64,000 nt of DNA from Pseudomonas viridiflava (GTDB lineage: Bacteria > Pseudomonadota > Gammaproteobacteria > Pseudomonadales > Pseudomonadaceae): assembly GCF_003702045.1 (NCBI RefSeq), contig NZ_RBTP01000015.1:1-64000 (forward strand), written 5' to 3'. The notes below the pieces were generated by a model. It did no database searches. It had not been told where the DNA came from and saw only the letters and a program-made list of their open reading frames with translations. A program made the translations under genes and the position numbers. Shown here one piece after another: positions 46,783 through 58,457 of this stretch (the stretch's first letter is position 1; each line of letters starts with the position of its first letter).

Positions 46783-47855
46783 TATTGATCGGCACGTGCG
46801 GTGTAGTTCTTGTCAATCCACTGCTGGTAGCTGCCGCTTTTCACGTGAGCAACCCACTCGGGATTGTTGAGGTACCACTCGACAGTCTTGCGGATGCCGG
46901 ACTCGAAGCTTTCTTCGGGCACCCAGCCCAGCTCGCGCTGAATCTTGCTGGCGTCGATGGCGTAGCGCAGGTCGTGGCCAGGGCGGTCCTGAACATAAGT
47001 GATCAGGCTGGCGTGTGGCAGGTGAGCCGAATCCGGACGCAGTTGATCGAGGAGGGCGCACACGGTGTGAACGACTTCGATGTTCTGCTTTTCGTTATGG
47101 CCACCGATGTTGTAGGTCTCGCCGATCTCGCCCTCAGTCACGACTTTGTAAAGTGCGCGTGCGTGATCTTCGACATACAGCCAGTCACGAACCTGGTCGC
47201 CCTTGCCGTAGATAGGCAGAGGCTTGCCTTCCAGTGCATTGAGAATGATCAGCGGGATCAGTTTCTCAGGGAAATGGCATGGGCCGTAGTTGTTCGAGCA
47301 GTTTGTCACCAGCGTAGGCAGGCCATAGGTTCTGCTCCAGGCACGCACCAGGTGATCGGAACTGGCCTTGCTGGCCGAGTAGGGCGAGCTTGGCTGGTAC
47401 GGCGTGGTTTCGGTGAACAGATCTTCCGGGCCTTCCAGGTCGCCATACACTTCGTCCGTCGAAATGTGATGGAAACGGAAGTTGCTCTTGCGCGCTTCGT
47501 CCAGTGAGTTCCAATAGGCACGTGCAGCTTCAAGCAGCGTGTAAGTGCCAATGATATTGGTCTGGATGAACTCGGACGGGCCGGTGATGGAGCGGTCTAC
47601 GTGAGACTCGGCTGCCAGGTGCATGATTGCGTCGGGCTGGTGCTCTTGAAATACCTTGTCGATCGCTTCACGGTCGCAGATGTCCACATGCGCAAACGCA
47701 TAGCGCTCGCTGTGTTCTACCGACTGAAGCGACTCGAGGTTGCCTGCGTAGGTCAGCTTATCGACGTTGATAACCGAATCATTTGTATTGGAAATGATAT
47801 GGCGGATAACTGCCGAGCCAATGAAACCAGCGCCACCTGTTACTAAAATCTTCAA
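46782..47855 (-). CDS. rmlB: dTDP-glucose 4,6-dehydratase
   Basis: Second enzyme of dTDP-L-rhamnose synthesis and first gene of the rmlB-rmlD-rmlA-GT2 operon. Motifs: [44 protein letters not shown] start it at TTG 47855 (N-terminus [10 protein letters not shown], 357 residues) because AAGGTG lies nine bases upstream. A GTG at 47867 would sit on top of that ribosome site. Confidence 0.94.
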   Translation of the reverse strand: MKILVTGGAGFIGSAVIRHIISNTNDSVINVDKLTYAGNLESLQSVEHSERYAFAHVDICDREAIDKVFQEHQPDAIMHLAAESHVDRSITGPSEFIQTNIIGTYTLLEAARAYWNSLDEARKSNFRFHHISTDEVYGDLEGPEDLFTETTPYQPSSPYSASKASSDHLVRAWSRTYGLPTLVTNCSNNYGPCHFPEKLIPLIILNALEGKPLPIYGKGDQVRDWLYVEDHARALYKVVTEGEIGETYNIGGHNEKQNIEVVHTVCALLDQLRPDSAHLPHASLITYVQDRPGHDLRYAIDASKIQRELGWVPEESFESGIRKTVEWYLNNPEWVAHVKSGSYQQWIDKNYTARADQ

Positions 47856-48047
47856 GAGAATATGCACCTTGGTTCAAGACAAGGCTTTGCCCGGTCCGTG
47901 GAGATTGATCTGGATTATGTCGCAATTATTGAGCATCTGCCTGAATGATCGTTCATGCTGGCGTATGTACGGCGACCATAAAGTGCGCATTTTACATAGA
48001 AAGATATGTCATCCCCATCAAATAATTCAGGGAGTTCAGAAATATGA

Positions 48048-48071
48048 AAGCCCCGGAGTCCGGGGCTTTTT
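48048..48071. terminator. Intrinsic terminator between rmlB promoter region and ychF
   Basis: Perfect 9-bp stem AAGCCCCGG / CCGGGGCTT with a 3-nt loop and a short U-tract on the plus strand. On the minus strand it follows the ychF stop by about 50 bases with a weaker U-tract, where it would end the ychF transcript. Confidence 0.7.
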
Positions 48072-48118
48072 GCTGGACACTCAAATGAATGTTCAGGACT
48101 TCGAATGGCTTTCTTTGC

Positions 48119-49219
48119 TTACACGTTGAAGCGGAAGTGCATCACGTCGCCGTCCTTGACGATGTATTCCTTGCCTTCCAGGCGCCATTTACCGGCTTCC
48201 TTGGCACCCGGTTCGCCCTTGTACTGGATGAAGTCGTCGTAGGCGATGACTTCGGCGCGGATGAAGCCTTTCTCGAAGTCGGTGTGGATCACGCCAGCCG
48301 CCTGGGGGGCGGTTGCGCCGACGCGTACGGTCCAGGCGCGGACTTCTTCGACGCCGGCGGTGAAGTAGGTCTGCAGGTGAAGCATTTCGTAGCCTGCGCG
48401 AATCACGCGGTTCAGGCCGGGTTCTTCGAGGCCCAGAGCTTCGAGGAACATGTCCTTTTCTTCGCCGTCGTCCAGTTCGGCAATTTCCGCTTCGATCTTG
48501 TTGCAGACCGGCACCAGCATTGCGCCTTCTTCTTCGGCGATGGCGCGAACCACGTCCAGCAACGGATTGTTCTCGAAACCGTCTTCAGCGACGTTGGCGA
48601 TGTACATGACCGGCTTGGTGGTCAGCAGGTGGAAGCCGCGAATGACTGCTTTTTCGTCATTGCTCATGGACTTCATCAGGCTGCGGGCCGGCTTGCCTTC
48701 GGTGAAGTGGCTGATCAGCTGCTCCAGCAGGCCTTTTTGGACGACGGCGTCCTTGTCACCGCCCTTGGCGTTGCGGGCCACTTTCTGCAGCTGTTTTTCG
48801 CAGCTGTCGAGGTCGGCGAAGATCAGCTCAAGGTCAATGATTTCGATATCGCGTTTGGGGTCGACACTGTTGGAGACGTGAATCACGTTCTCGTCTTCGA
48901 AGCAGCGCACCACGTGAGCGATGGCGTCGGTTTCGCGAATGTTGGCCAGAAACTTGTTGCCCAGGCCTTCACCTTTCGAAGCACCGGCAACCAGGCCTGC
49001 GATGTCGACGAATTCCATCGTGGTCGGCAGGATGCGTTTCGGATTGACGATGGCAGCCAGGGCTGCAAGACGTGGATCCGGCATCGGCACGATGCCGCTG
49101 TTCGGCTCGATGGTGCAGAAGGGGAAGTTCTCGGCCGCGATACCGGATTTGGTCAGGGCGTTGAACAGGGTGGACTTGCCGACGTTAGGTAGGCCGACGA
49201 TGCCGCAATTGAATCCCAT
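48119..49219 (-). CDS. ychF: Redox-regulated ATPase YchF
   Basis: OBG-type P-loop protein that prefers ATP; associated with ribosomes and oxidative stress responses. 366 residues. G1 GLPNVGKST (residues 8-16), G3-like [17 protein letters not shown], and the YchF-specific NKIE in place of NKxD explaining ATP preference. The C-terminal TGS-like domain ends [17 protein letters not shown]. pth lies 21 bp upstream on the same strand, the usual pth-ychF pairing. Confidence 0.97.
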   Translation of the reverse strand: MGFNCGIVGLPNVGKSTLFNALTKSGIAAENFPFCTIEPNSGIVPMPDPRLAALAAIVNPKRILPTTMEFVDIAGLVAGASKGEGLGNKFLANIRETDAIAHVVRCFEDENVIHVSNSVDPKRDIEIIDLELIFADLDSCEKQLQKVARNAKGGDKDAVVQKGLLEQLISHFTEGKPARSLMKSMSNDEKAVIRGFHLLTTKPVMYIANVAEDGFENNPLLDVVRAIAEEEGAMLVPVCNKIEAEIAELDDGEEKDMFLEALGLEEPGLNRVIRAGYEMLHLQTYFTAGVEEVRAWTVRVGATAPQAAGVIHTDFEKGFIRAEVIAYDDFIQYKGEPGAKEAGKWRLEGKEYIVKDGDVMHFRFNV

Positions 49220-49240
49220 GGTGTTTCCCCTCGAGTGATG

Positions 49241-49825
49241 TCAGGCCTTCTGGCTGTGCAGGTTTTTCATCGCCCGGTTCCATTCACCGGCGAAGATATC
49301 CGGCAGCACGCCGAGGGCAAAGTCGATACTGGCGTCCAGCTTTTCCTGTTCGGCGCGTGGCGCTCGACCCAGGACAAATCCGGATACCTTGCTGGCATCG
49401 CCTGGGTGGCCGATGCCAAGCCGCAAGCGATGAAAAGTGTTCTGGTTACCGAGCTGCGCGATGATGTCGCGCAGGCCGTTGTGACCGCCATGACCGCCGC
49501 CCACTTTGAGTTTGGCAACGCCCGGAGGCAGATCGAGTTCGTCGTGCGCCACCAGTATCGAGTCGACCGGGATGCGATAGAAGCCGGCGAGTGCCGCCAC
49601 GGCCTGGCCGCTGCGGTTCATGTACGTGGTGGGAATGAGCAGACGAACATCCTGACCCTGATGCGAAAAGCGTCCGGTCAGGCCAAAAAATTTGCGCTCG
49701 GGAACGAGATTGACTCGTTGCGCCGCAGCAATGCGCTCAACGAAAAGAGCCCCTGCGTTATGCCGGGTCTGTTCGTATTCAGCGCCTGGATTTCCCAGGC
49801 CAACGATCAGTTGTATGGCGGTCAC
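49241..49825 (-). CDS. pth: Peptidyl-tRNA hydrolase
   Basis: Recycles peptidyl-tRNA released from stalled ribosomes. From GTG 49825 it has 194 residues, the normal length, beginning [15 protein letters not shown] longer frame adds 11 residues but breaks that start. Motifs: [15 protein letters not shown] with the catalytic His, [17 protein letters not shown] with the catalytic Asp, and [11 protein letters not shown]. It precedes ychF and follows rplY. Confidence 0.96.
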   Translation of the reverse strand: MTAIQLIVGLGNPGAEYEQTRHNAGALFVERIAAAQRVNLVPERKFFGLTGRFSHQGQDVRLLIPTTYMNRSGQAVAALAGFYRIPVDSILVAHDELDLPPGVAKLKVGGGHGGHNGLRDIIAQLGNQNTFHRLRLGIGHPGDASKVSGFVLGRAPRAEQEKLDASIDFALGVLPDIFAGEWNRAMKNLHSQKA

Positions 49826-49990
49826 GACAGGGGCCCTTCCTTTGGAGTTGTGGTTCAAACCGCTTGCGACAGCGGCATTACGAACGAAATGTGCTCATTT
49901 ACCATGATGTAAACTCCGCGATCTCGCCCGCTTTGCCTGCTATCGCTCGCGATGTTTCCTGAGCAACTCCGACTCTGCACAGTAATTGAA

Positions 49991-50602
49991 TTACTCTGCA
50001 GCGCCTTCTTCTGCTTCTTTGTCGTCTTCTGCAACAACACGCGGCGCGTGGACGTTGGCGATTGCCAGGTCATTGCCGTGTGCCAGTGCAACGAACTCAA
50101 CGCCTTTAGGGGCTTTCAGTTCGGACAGGTGAACGTTGTCACCGACTTCCAGCGCGCCCAGGTCAACTTCGATGAACTCAGGCAGGTCTTTTGGCAGGCA
50201 GGTCACTTCCAGCTCAGTGGTAGTGTGCGAGATCTCGCCGCCTTTCTTGACCGGAGCTTCTTCGTTGATGAAGTGGATCGGCACGATAGCGGTCAGTTTC
50301 TGGCCGGCGATTACGCGCACGAAGTCAGCGTGCATCACGTGGCCTTTGGCCGGGTGACGCTGCAGAGCCTTGATCAGAACGTTTTGCTTTTTACCAGCAA
50401 CGTTCAGTTCGATAACGTGGCTGAAAGCAGCTTCGTTTTCGAGCAGTTTTGCAACTTCTTTGGCCAGCATGCTGATGGACTCAGGGGCTTTGTCGCCACC
50501 GTAGACAACAGCTGGAACCAGGCTAGCGAGACGACGCAGGCGGCGGCTCGCACCTTTCCCCAGGTCGGAACGCTGTTCAGCATTCAGAGTAAAATCGTTC
50601 AT
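49991..50602 (-). CDS. rplY: 50S ribosomal protein L25 (CTC form)
   Basis: 5S rRNA-binding protein of the long general-stress/CTC type: 203 residues from ATG 50602 (GGAGA upstream), against about 94 in E. coli. The N-terminal [14 protein letters not shown] and [15 protein letters not shown] regions are typical. The C-terminal extension ends in an acidic Glu/Ala tail. It lies between the prs terminator and pth. Confidence 0.95.
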   Translation of the reverse strand: MNDFTLNAEQRSDLGKGASRRLRRLASLVPAVVYGGDKAPESISMLAKEVAKLLENEAAFSHVIELNVAGKKQNVLIKALQRHPAKGHVMHADFVRVIAGQKLTAIVPIHFINEEAPVKKGGEISHTTTELEVTCLPKDLPEFIEVDLGALEVGDNVHLSELKAPKGVEFVALAHGNDLAIANVHAPRVVAEDDKEAEEGAAE

Positions 50603-50666
50603 GTTGTTTCTCCAAAATAACCACATTCACAATGGCGTTTGCGACCAGCGCCAGAGCGATATGGGC

Positions 50667-50703
50667 AAAAAAGCCCCGCCCTGACCGGATGTCAGGGCGG
50701 GGC
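50667..50703 (-). terminator. Strong Rho-independent terminator of prs
   Basis: Perfect 13-bp GC-rich stem (GCCCCGCCCTGAC with GTCAGGGCGGGGC, 5-nt loop) followed on the minus strand by six T residues. It separates prs from rplY. Confidence 0.92.
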
Positions 50704-50740
50704 GCTTTTCGTCGACGAGATGCAGGCTTAGGGAAAACCC

Positions 50741-51682
50741 TTAGCGGAACATCGCGCTGATCGATTCTTCGTTGCTGATGCGGCGAACCGCTTCGGCGAC
50801 TACCGGTGCGATATCCAGCTGTCGGATACGGCTACAGGCTTGTGCAGCAGCGGACAACGGAATGGTGTTAGTCACCACCAGTTCGTCCAGCACGGAATTT
50901 TCAATGTTTTCGATCGCCCGACCCGACAGCACAGGGTGTGTGCAGTAGGCAAAGACCTTGGCAGCGCCATGCTCTTTCAGGGCCTTGGCCGCGTGGCACA
51001 GTGTGCCGGCGGTATCGACCATGTCGTCGACCAGAATACAGGTACGCCCTTCGACATCACCGATGATGTGCATCACTTCAGAGTGATTGGCTTTCTCACG
51101 GCGTTTGTCGATGATACCGAGATCGACACCCAGGGACTTGGCAACCGCACGTGCACGCACGACGCCGCCGATGTCCGGGGAAACGATCATCAGGTTTTCA
51201 AAGCGTTGATCTTCGATGTCATCCACCAGAACGGGGGAGCCGTAGATGTTATCTACCGGAATGTCGAAGAAACCCTGGATTTGGTCAGCATGAAGATCAA
51301 CCGTGAGGACACGGTCGATACCCACCACGGTCAGCATATCGGCAACGACTTTCGCGCTGATAGCAACACGTGCGGAACGCGGACGGCGGTCCTGACGGGC
51401 ATAACCAAAGTAAGGAATCACAGCAGTGATTCGGGACGCTGAGGAGCGGCGGAAGGCATCAGCCATCACGACGAGTTCCATCAGGTTGTCATTTGTCGGA
51501 GCGCAGGTCGGCTGAATGATAAAGACGTCTTTACCGCGGACGTTTTCATTAATCTCAGTGCTGATTTCGCCGTCGGAGAACTTACCAACAGAAACATCAC
51601 CCAGTGGGATATGCAGCTGACGTACTACACGCCGTGCGAGATCGGGGTTAGCATTCCCCGTAAAGACCATCATCTTGGACAC
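50741..51682 (-). CDS. prs: Ribose-phosphate pyrophosphokinase
   Basis: Makes PRPP from ribose 5-phosphate and ATP for nucleotide, His and Trp synthesis. The 313-residue class I enzyme has [14 protein letters not shown], the flexible loop YARQDRR, the [14 protein letters not shown] stretch and the PRPP-binding loop [10 protein letters not shown]. Immediately downstream of tRNA-Gln, with a strong terminator after it. Confidence 0.97.
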   Translation of the reverse strand: MSKMMVFTGNANPDLARRVVRQLHIPLGDVSVGKFSDGEISTEINENVRGKDVFIIQPTCAPTNDNLMELVVMADAFRRSSASRITAVIPYFGYARQDRRPRSARVAISAKVVADMLTVVGIDRVLTVDLHADQIQGFFDIPVDNIYGSPVLVDDIEDQRFENLMIVSPDIGGVVRARAVAKSLGVDLGIIDKRREKANHSEVMHIIGDVEGRTCILVDDMVDTAGTLCHAAKALKEHGAAKVFAYCTHPVLSGRAIENIENSVLDELVVTNTIPLSAAAQACSRIRQLDIAPVVAEAVRRISNEESISAMFR

Positions 51683-51727
51683 GCGCAGTACCTAGAGGCT
51701 GAGGGTAACCTGGATGAGTATAGAAAA

Positions 51728-51802
51728 TGGCAGGGGCGGCTGGATTCGAACCAACGCATGGCAGGATCAAAACCTGCTGCCTTACCGCTTGGCGACGCCC
51801 CT
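51728..51802 (-). tRNA. tRNA-Gln (UUG)
   Basis: A 75-nt cloverleaf on the minus strand: acceptor AGGGGCG / CGCCCCT, D-arm GCCAAGCGGTAAGGC, anticodon stem CAGG with loop TTTTGAT (anticodon TTG), T-arm TTGGTTCGAATCCAG-type, encoded CCA. It lies 37 bp after ispE and 45 bp before prs, so it may be processed from a common transcript. A GAGTGCC-T-GGCACTC hairpin (51818-51832) sits just upstream. Confidence 0.95.
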
Positions 51803-51839
51803 GTATTGAATCAATCGAGTGCCTGGCACTCAATTCCTG

Positions 51840-52688
51840 CTACAGATCTTGAAGCTTACGATGCAACATCGAGATGTTACTTCCTTTCGCTACAAACCCT
51901 GTAAGGGTCTCTGTAAGAAGGGCCGAGACTTTATCAGCTTCAGCTTTGTTTGGGAAGGCCCCAAACACACAACTTCCAGTTCCGGTTAATTTTGCTTCGG
52001 TAAAATTACCTAACAAATTCAAAGCGTTACGTACTTCTGGATAACGCCTCTCTACAACCGCTTTACAGTCATTTCGACTGTTTCCCTTGGGAACGGGGCG
52101 CACTTTAATGGGAGGAGAGTCGCGTGTCAACAACGGATCTGAAAAAATTTCTGCTGTACTTACAGCGACTTGCGGAACAAGCACCAAATACCAAGGTTCT
52201 TCCGGATTTACGGGGGTCAGAATTTCTCCGACGCCTTCTGCAAAAGCCGCGTGTCCACGGACGAAAACCGGAACGTCGGCACCCAGCGTCAGGCCGAGCG
52301 CTGCGAGTCGATCTTCATCCCAGCCAAGATTCCATAAGTGGTTCAGGCCCAAAAGCGTGGTCGCTGCATCCGAGCTTCCGCCGCCGATCCCGCCGCCCAT
52401 AGGCAGACGTTTTTTCAGCCAGATATCCATCCCAAGCGTGCAACCTGATTGTTTTTGCAAAGCGCGGGCCGCCTTGACGATCAGGTTGCTGTCGTGAGGG
52501 ACGCCGGCTACGTCGCTCTGCAAGCGGATTTCGCCGTCTTCGCGGATGGCAAAACCCAGCTCGTCACCGTAATCGAGAAACTGAAAGATCGTCTGGAGCT
52601 CGTGGTAGCCGTCGGGGCGACGCCCAAGAATGTGCAGCATCAGGTTGAGCTTTGCCGGTGCAGGCAGCAGGAGTTGGGGCGTATTCAT
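51840..52688 (-). CDS. ispE: 4-diphosphocytidyl-2-C-methyl-D-erythritol kinase
   Basis: GHMP kinase of the MEP isoprenoid pathway. From ATG 52688 (N-terminus [16 protein letters not shown]) it has 282 residues; an ATG one codon earlier overlaps the lolB stop. Motifs: [25 protein letters not shown], the ATP-binding [18 protein letters not shown], and [11 protein letters not shown]. It is downstream of lolB and upstream of tRNA-Gln-prs, the conserved gammaproteobacterial arrangement. Confidence 0.96.
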   Translation of the reverse strand: MNTPQLLLPAPAKLNLMLHILGRRPDGYHELQTIFQFLDYGDELGFAIREDGEIRLQSDVAGVPHDSNLIVKAARALQKQSGCTLGMDIWLKKRLPMGGGIGGGSSDAATTLLGLNHLWNLGWDEDRLAALGLTLGADVPVFVRGHAAFAEGVGEILTPVNPEEPWYLVLVPQVAVSTAEIFSDPLLTRDSPPIKVRPVPKGNSRNDCKAVVERRYPEVRNALNLLGNFTEAKLTGTGSCVFGAFPNKAEADKVSALLTETLTGFVAKGSNISMLHRKLQDL

Positions 52689-52690
52689 CA

Positions 52691-53308
52691 TCACTGCCCC
52701 AGTTTGCGAGGCTGCCAATCCTTGATGACCAGCGTGACGTCTAGGTCCTGACCGTGCAGTTTCACGCGTTCGGGGAGCCAGTAGCCGTTCTGCTCGACAT
52801 AGCTCAGGTATTCAATCTGCCAGCCGTCCTGCACCAGGCTCGCCAACCGGCTGTCGCCATCCAGTGTGACCTGGCTCTTGCTGTCCGGGGCGGGAAGGCC
52901 GCGGACCCACCAGACGAGGTGCGAAACCGGCAACCGCCAGCCTAATTGATCCTGGAGCAGTTCTTCAGGTGTCTTGGCCTCGTAGCGGCCCTGGTTGGCC
53001 ACTTCGAGGGCGACGGCGCCAGGACGGCCGGTCAGGCGTGCCGCGCCGCGCCCCAAGGGGCCGGAAAGACGGATGTCGTAATAGTCCTGGCGTTGCAGCC
53101 AATACAGTGTGCCGCTGCCTGAATCCTTAGGTGCGCGGATACCAACCTTGCCGTTGATCTGCCAGCCGTCGAGGCTGCTCAACTGCTGTTTGTGCTCGCG
53201 CCATTGCGCAGGGTCACCCTGGCCTTGAACCGCTTCGCGGGAAGTGAGGCCGGCGCAACCGGCGAGCAGGGCGATGAAGCTGAATACGATTACATGGCGC
53301 AAAAACAT
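52691..53308 (-). CDS. lolB: Outer-membrane lipoprotein receptor LolB
   Basis: Accepts lipoproteins from LolA and inserts them in the outer membrane; itself a lipoprotein. 205 residues with a signal peptide and lipobox LLAGC (acylated Cys about 18). [18 protein letters not shown] and RGLPAPD are typical LolB segments. It lies 4 bp after the TPR lipoprotein gene and touches ispE. Confidence 0.95.
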   Translation of the reverse strand: MFLRHVIVFSFIALLAGCAGLTSREAVQGQGDPAQWREHKQQLSSLDGWQINGKVGIRAPKDSGSGTLYWLQRQDYYDIRLSGPLGRGAARLTGRPGAVALEVANQGRYEAKTPEELLQDQLGWRLPVSHLVWWVRGLPAPDSKSQVTLDGDSRLASLVQDGWQIEYLSYVEQNGYWLPERVKLHGQDLDVTLVIKDWQPRKLGQ

Positions 53309-53312
53309 AACG

Positions 53313-55040
53313 TCAAAGGGTCTCTGATCCGGTCAAGCGCCGCAGAGTGCTGCGCAGAATAGGGCTGTCGGGTTGTTGTTCAAGGGCTTTGGCCCATACC
53401 TGTCGGGCTTCGCGCTGCTCACCCTTGGCCCAGAGTACTTCGCCCAGATGGGCTGCGACTTCGTGGTCGGGAAAGCGTTCGAGGGCCTTGCGCAGCAGGC
53501 GTTCGGCCTCGTCGAGATTACCCAGGCGGTAGTTGACCCAGCCCAGGCTGTCGAGTACCGCGGGATCGTCCGGGTTGATCTCGTGGGCTTTTTCGATCAG
53601 CGCCTTCGCTTCGGCATAGCGCGTGGTGCGGTCGGAGAGCGTGTAGCCCAGCGCATTCAAGGCCATTGCGTTCTCAGGCTCACGTTTGATGATCGCGCGC
53701 AGATCCTTTTCCATCTGCGCCAGGTCATTGCGTTTCTCGGCGAGCATGGCGCGCGTGTAAAGCAGGTTGATGTCGTCCGGGTACTGCTTGAGCGCCTGGC
53801 TTAGCACCTGCCAGCCACGGTCGGCGTGATCATTGCTGGTCAGCGTCTCGGCTTCGATCAGGTAAAGCTGGATGGCAAACTCGGGCTGAGCTTCCCGGGC
53901 TTCTGCCAGCCGCTTGGAGGCTTCTGCTGCGTTACCGTTGCCGATCAGGATGTCGCTCTGACGCAACTGCGCGGTCAGGAAATCGGTGCCGGGCCCGACC
54001 TGCGCGTATTCGTCCAGCGCACTTTGTGGGTCGTTACGTTCTTCGTGGATGCGGCCCAGGTTCAGGTGCGCCGAGTCGACGTGAGCGCCACGGGCGATCA
54101 ATTCTTCAAGGTAGCCCGCCGCCTCATCCCAGGCCTTGGCTTCCAGGCAGACCAGCGCCAGTGAAAAGCGCAGGTCATCATCGTCGGGGTATTGCTGCAA
54201 CAGGCTGGAGAACTGCACCTTTGCGTCGTTCATGCGGTTTTGTTCAACCAGCATGCGAGCGTAAGTGAGGCGCAGGCGCTTGTCGTCAGGGTATTTCTTG
54301 ATGCTTTTTTCCAGAATGGGCAGCGCTTCCTTGCCGCGGCCCATGCTTTGCAGCAGTCGGGTGCGCAGCAGGATCGGCGCAACTTCGCCTTCTTTCGCAG
54401 GGTTGTCTTCAAGCAACTTGAGCGACTGTTCGGACTCGCCGTTCTGTTGCAGCAACAGTGCCTTGCCGAAGATCAGTTGACCATTGTTGGGGTATTTTCC
54501 CAGCAGCCGGTCAAAGCTCTTGAGCAAACCATTGCGTGTGTCGGAATCGGTTTCCGCCGCTGACAGGGCCAGAAAATCGAAATGCGTGTCGCCCTGTCCC
54601 TGCAAGACTTTTTCCATGTACCTCATGGAATCGTCATAGCGGCCGGAACGTGCCAGTTGAATCGCGGCGGCCCGTTGCGCTTCGAGATTCTTCGGATCGT
54701 TTTTTGCCCAAATCAGCGATGTCTCCAGCGCCGACTGATCGGCACCCATGTATTCGGCAATGCGATAGGCGCGTTCCGACACCCCAGGATCCTGAGTCTT
54801 GATCGCCTGGGTCACGTAGTTGTCCAGCGCAATGTCGAAACGGTTGCGTTGCCCGGCCAGCTCTGCGCTCAGCAGGCTGACGAAGGTCTCCTGAGTGAAC
54901 GAACCGTAGACCTGCGGCTTGGGGGCGGGCGCGGGCGGGGTATCTTTCTGCGCAGTATCGGGCTGCGACGAAACGGGGGTCATTGACTGACAGCCGCCTA
55001 GAAAGGCAAGGGCAAGGAACAACGCGGAGAATCTATTCAT
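53313..55040 (-). CDS. TPR-repeat lipoprotein
   Basis: 575-residue protein made mostly of tetratricopeptide repeats (from about residue 60 to the end, e.g. [25 protein letters not shown] near the C-terminus). From ATG 55040 it starts with a lipoprotein signal and lipobox FLGGC. A frame 13 codons longer would bury the signal. Located upstream of lolB as in other pseudomonads. TPR lipoproteins scaffold envelope complexes, but its partner is unknown. Confidence 0.88.
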   Translation of the reverse strand: MNRFSALFLALAFLGGCQSMTPVSSQPDTAQKDTPPAPAPKPQVYGSFTQETFVSLLSAELAGQRNRFDIALDNYVTQAIKTQDPGVSERAYRIAEYMGADQSALETSLIWAKNDPKNLEAQRAAAIQLARSGRYDDSMRYMEKVLQGQGDTHFDFLALSAAETDSDTRNGLLKSFDRLLGKYPNNGQLIFGKALLLQQNGESEQSLKLLEDNPAKEGEVAPILLRTRLLQSMGRGKEALPILEKSIKKYPDDKRLRLTYARMLVEQNRMNDAKVQFSSLLQQYPDDDDLRFSLALVCLEAKAWDEAAGYLEELIARGAHVDSAHLNLGRIHEERNDPQSALDEYAQVGPGTDFLTAQLRQSDILIGNGNAAEASKRLAEAREAQPEFAIQLYLIEAETLTSNDHADRGWQVLSQALKQYPDDINLLYTRAMLAEKRNDLAQMEKDLRAIIKREPENAMALNALGYTLSDRTTRYAEAKALIEKAHEINPDDPAVLDSLGWVNYRLGNLDEAERLLRKALERFPDHEVAAHLGEVLWAKGEQREARQVWAKALEQQPDSPILRSTLRRLTGSETL

Positions 55041-55266
55041 ATATAAGAAGGGCGGCTTACCTGCGGTTTGGGGCATCATGACACAAGGCTGTAGGCAAAC
55101 CCACAGCCGTCGGAAAAACTACTGCAATGCTTGTTTTGACGGTGGCGCAGCCCTGCACAGACTGCCTGCGACGAGCGATTCTAGTGGGACAATAATATGC
55201 GGTGGTTGTTCTGAGCTTATTGAAGTAGGACAATTGCCGGCTTCACGTCACCACCAGCGACCCTGA

Positions 55267-56544
55267 ATGGCCTTCCTTGCACTCGGTATCAACCATAAGA
55301 CCGCCTCGGTAGACGTTCGCGAGCGCGTGGCTTTTACGCCCGAACAGTTGGTTGAGGCCCTTCAGCAGCTGTGCCGCCTCACGCACAGTCGTGAAGCGGC
55401 GATCCTGTCGACGTGCAACCGCAGCGAGTTGTACATCGAGCATGATCAGCTTGTGGCCGACCAGATTCTGGCCTGGCTTGCCGATTATCATCATCTGAGT
55501 CTGGATGAGCTGCGCGCAAGCGCCTATATCCATGAGGACGATGAGGCCGTGCGGCATATGATGCGCGTGGCGTCGGGTCTGGACTCTCTGGTATTGGGCG
55601 AGCCGCAGATTCTCGGCCAGATGAAATCGGCGTACGCTGTCGCCCGCGAAGCCGGTACGGTCGGTCCGCTGCTCGGGCGTCTGTTCCAGGCCACATTCAG
55701 CGCCGCCAAGCAGGTGCGTACCGATACGGCGATTGGTGAAAATCCGGTCTCGGTGGCGTTTGCCGCCGTCAGCCTGGCCAAACAGATTTTCAGCGATCTG
55801 CAGCGCAGCCAGGCGTTGCTGATTGGCGCGGGCGAAACCATCACACTGGTCGCCCGGCACCTGCACGATCTGGGCGTGAAACGTATCGTGGTCGCCAACC
55901 GTACACTGGAGCGCGCCAGCATTCTGGCCGCCGAGTTTGGTGCTCACGCGGTGCTGCTGTCGGATATTCCGGCCGAGCTGGTCAACAGCGACATTGTCAT
56001 CAGTTCGACCGCCAGCCAGTTGCCGATTCTGGGCAAGGGTGCGGTCGAAAGTGCGCTCAAGCTGCGCAAGCACAAACCGATCTTCATGGTGGATATCGCC
56101 GTCCCTCGGGATATCGAGCCTGAAGTGGGCGAGCTGGATGACGTGTATCTGTACAGCGTCGACGACCTGCACGAAGTCGTCGCCGAGAATCTCAAGAGCC
56201 GTCAGGGCGCTGCGCTGGCGGCTGAGCAACTGGTCAGTACCGGGGCTGAGGAGTTCATGTCCCGCCTGCGCGAGCTGGCTGCGGTGGATGTATTGCGCGC
56301 CTATCGCCAGCAAAGTGAGCGGTTGCGCGACGAAGAACTGAGCAAGGCGCAACGGATGCTGGCCAACGGCAGCAATGCCGAAGATGTTCTGGTGCAACTG
56401 GCACGTGGCCTGACTAACAAATTGCTGCACGCTCCAAGCGTTCAGCTCAAGAAGCTGTCTGCCGAAGGCCGCGTGGATGCGCTGGCTATGGCCCAGGAAC
56501 TTTTTGCCCTCGGTGAGGGCTCGACGGATAAAACCCCGCAATGA
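55267..56544 (+). CDS. hemA: Glutamyl-tRNA reductase
   Basis: First committed enzyme of C5-pathway tetrapyrrole synthesis, reducing Glu-tRNA to glutamate-1-semialdehyde. 425 residues; catalytic Cys in STCNRSELY (about 50), [22 protein letters not shown] fold [16 protein letters not shown], and the C-terminal dimerisation helix. It is divergent from the TPR gene across 226 bp. The stop overlaps prfA (ATGA). Confidence 0.97.
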   Translation: MAFLALGINHKTASVDVRERVAFTPEQLVEALQQLCRLTHSREAAILSTCNRSELYIEHDQLVADQILAWLADYHHLSLDELRASAYIHEDDEAVRHMMRVASGLDSLVLGEPQILGQMKSAYAVAREAGTVGPLLGRLFQATFSAAKQVRTDTAIGENPVSVAFAAVSLAKQIFSDLQRSQALLIGAGETITLVARHLHDLGVKRIVVANRTLERASILAAEFGAHAVLLSDIPAELVNSDIVISSTASQLPILGKGAVESALKLRKHKPIFMVDIAVPRDIEPEVGELDDVYLYSVDDLHEVVAENLKSRQGAALAAEQLVSTGAEEFMSRLRELAAVDVLRAYRQQSERLRDEELSKAQRMLANGSNAEDVLVQLARGLTNKLLHAPSVQLKKLSAEGRVDALAMAQELFALGEGSTDKTPQ

Positions 56545-57623
56545 AAGCTTCACTGCTCAATAAGCTGGATGTGCTCAGCGACCGCTTCGAGGAACTGACG
56601 GCGCTGCTGGGCGACGCGGAAGTCATCAGCGATCAGACCAAATTTCGTGCCTATTCCCGCGAATACGCCGAAGTAGAGCCGGTTATCGCCCTCTATAACC
56701 AGCGCATCAAGCTGGTGGCCGACCTTGAAGGGGCGCAGGCACTGCTTAAGGACAGCGATCCTGACATGCGGGAGATGGCCGTCGAAGAGGTCCGTGAAAC
56801 CAAGCTGCAACTGGTCGATCTGGAGGCCGAGCTGCAACGCATGCTGTTGCCCAGGGACCCGAACGACGGTCGCAACGTGTTTCTGGAAATCCGCGCGGGC
56901 ACCGGCGGTGACGAGGCGGCGATTTTTTCCGGCGATCTGTTTCGCATGTATTCGCGCTATGCCGAGCGTCGCGGCTGGCGGGTGGAAGTGCTGTCCGAGA
57001 ACGAAGGCGAGCATGGCGGTTACAAAGAGGTGATTGCCCGCGTCGAAGGCGAAAATGTCTACGGCAAGCTGAAATTCGAGTCCGGTGCCCACCGCGTCCA
57101 GCGTGTGCCTGAAACCGAATCCCAAGGCCGCATCCATACGTCGGCCTGCACGGTGGCCGTGCTGCCCGAGCCCGATGAGCAGCAGGCGATCGAGATCAAT
57201 CCCGCAGACCTGCGTGTCGACACCTACCGTTCATCCGGTGCCGGAGGTCAGCACGTCAACAAGACCGACTCCGCCATCCGCATCACGCACTTGCCGTCCG
57301 GGATCGTCGTGGAATGCCAGGAAGAGCGTTCGCAGCACAAGAACAGGGCGCGCGCGATGTCCTGGTTATCTGCCAAACTCAATGACCAGCAGACCAGTGC
57401 CGCTGCCAATGCAATTGCCAGCGAGCGCAAATTGCTGGTGGGCTCTGGTGATCGTTCGGAGCGAATTCGTACCTACAATTTCCCTCAGGGGCGAGTGACG
57501 GATCACCGCGTCAACTTGACGCTGTATTCACTGGATGAAGTGATGGCCGGTGGCGTCGATGCAGTGATAGAGCCGCTGCTCGCTGAATATCAGGCTGATC
57601 AACTTGCGGCACTGGGTGATTAA
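56541..57623 (+). CDS. prfA: Peptide chain release factor 1
   Basis: Class I release factor reading UAA and UAG. 360 residues with the universal GGQ ([17 protein letters not shown], about 230-247) that catalyses peptide release and is methylated by PrmC, encoded next. [12 protein letters not shown] and [14 protein letters not shown] are conserved RF1 blocks. Coupled by 4-bp overlap to hemA. Confidence 0.98.
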   Translation: MKASLLNKLDVLSDRFEELTALLGDAEVISDQTKFRAYSREYAEVEPVIALYNQRIKLVADLEGAQALLKDSDPDMREMAVEEVRETKLQLVDLEAELQRMLLPRDPNDGRNVFLEIRAGTGGDEAAIFSGDLFRMYSRYAERRGWRVEVLSENEGEHGGYKEVIARVEGENVYGKLKFESGAHRVQRVPETESQGRIHTSACTVAVLPEPDEQQAIEINPADLRVDTYRSSGAGGQHVNKTDSAIRITHLPSGIVVECQEERSQHKNRARAMSWLSAKLNDQQTSAAANAIASERKLLVGSGDRSERIRTYNFPQGRVTDHRVNLTLYSLDEVMAGGVDAVIEPLLAEYQADQLAALGD

Positions 57624-58457
57624 ATGACCATCATCGCCAGCCTGTTAAGAAGCGCTGAACTTCCCGATTCCCCGACTGCGCGCTTTGACGCCGAACTGCT
57701 GCTGGCCGCTGCCTTGGGCAAGCCCCGCAGCTTTCTGCACACCTGGCCCGAGCGTATCGTCAGCACCGAAGCGGCGTTGACGTTCTCGGGCTATCTGCAA
57801 CGTCGCCGCGCAGGTGAGCCTGTTGCCTATATCCTGGGCCAGCAAGGGTTCTGGAAACTGGACCTTGAAGTCGCTTCGCATACGCTCATCCCGCGCCCTG
57901 AAACCGAAATGCTGGTCGAGGCCGCGCTGGAGTTGGTGCCGACGTTCGCGCCCGCCGAGGTGCTGGACCTCGGAACCGGCACCGGGGCGATCGGTCTGGC
58001 GCTGGCCAGTGACCGTCGACAGTGGAAAATCACCGCCGTGGATCGTGTGCTGGAGGCCGTGGCACTCGCCGAGCGCAATCGCAGCCGTCTGCAACTGGAC
58101 AACGCCGCAGTCCTTGAAAGCCACTGGTTCAGCGCGCTGCAAGGTCGACAGTTCGACCTGGTCATCAGTAACCCGCCTTACATCGCTGAGTCAGACCCAC
58201 ACCTGGCTGCCGGGGACGTGCGCTTCGAGCCGAGCAGTGCGTTGACCGCAGGCCCTGACGGTCTGGACGATCTGCGCACGATCATCAGCGAGGCGCCTGC
58301 CCATTTGCGTCCGGGTGGCTGGCTGCTGCTGGAGCATGGTTACGATCAGGGGCCTGCTGTGCGGGAACTGCTGATTCGTCATGGTTTCGAGCGCATACAA
58401 ACCCGACGTGATCTGGGTGAGCATGAGCGCATTACGTTCGGATGCCTGCCGTGCTGA
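57624..58457 (+). CDS. prmC: Release factor glutamine methyltransferase
   Basis: Methylates the GGQ glutamine of RF1 and RF2 with SAM. 277 residues; SAM site VLDLGTGTGAIGLALA near 112-127, catalytic NPPY (SNPPYIAES) near 182, and an N-terminal substrate-recognition helix bundle. Begins directly after the prfA stop; its substrate gene and enzyme gene are thus co-translated. Confidence 0.97.
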   Translation: MTIIASLLRSAELPDSPTARFDAELLLAAALGKPRSFLHTWPERIVSTEAALTFSGYLQRRRAGEPVAYILGQQGFWKLDLEVASHTLIPRPETEMLVEAALELVPTFAPAEVLDLGTGTGAIGLALASDRRQWKITAVDRVLEAVALAERNRSRLQLDNAAVLESHWFSALQGRQFDLVISNPPYIAESDPHLAAGDVRFEPSSALTAGPDGLDDLRTIISEAPAHLRPGGWLLLEHGYDQGPAVRELLIRHGFERIQTRRDLGEHERITFGCLPC

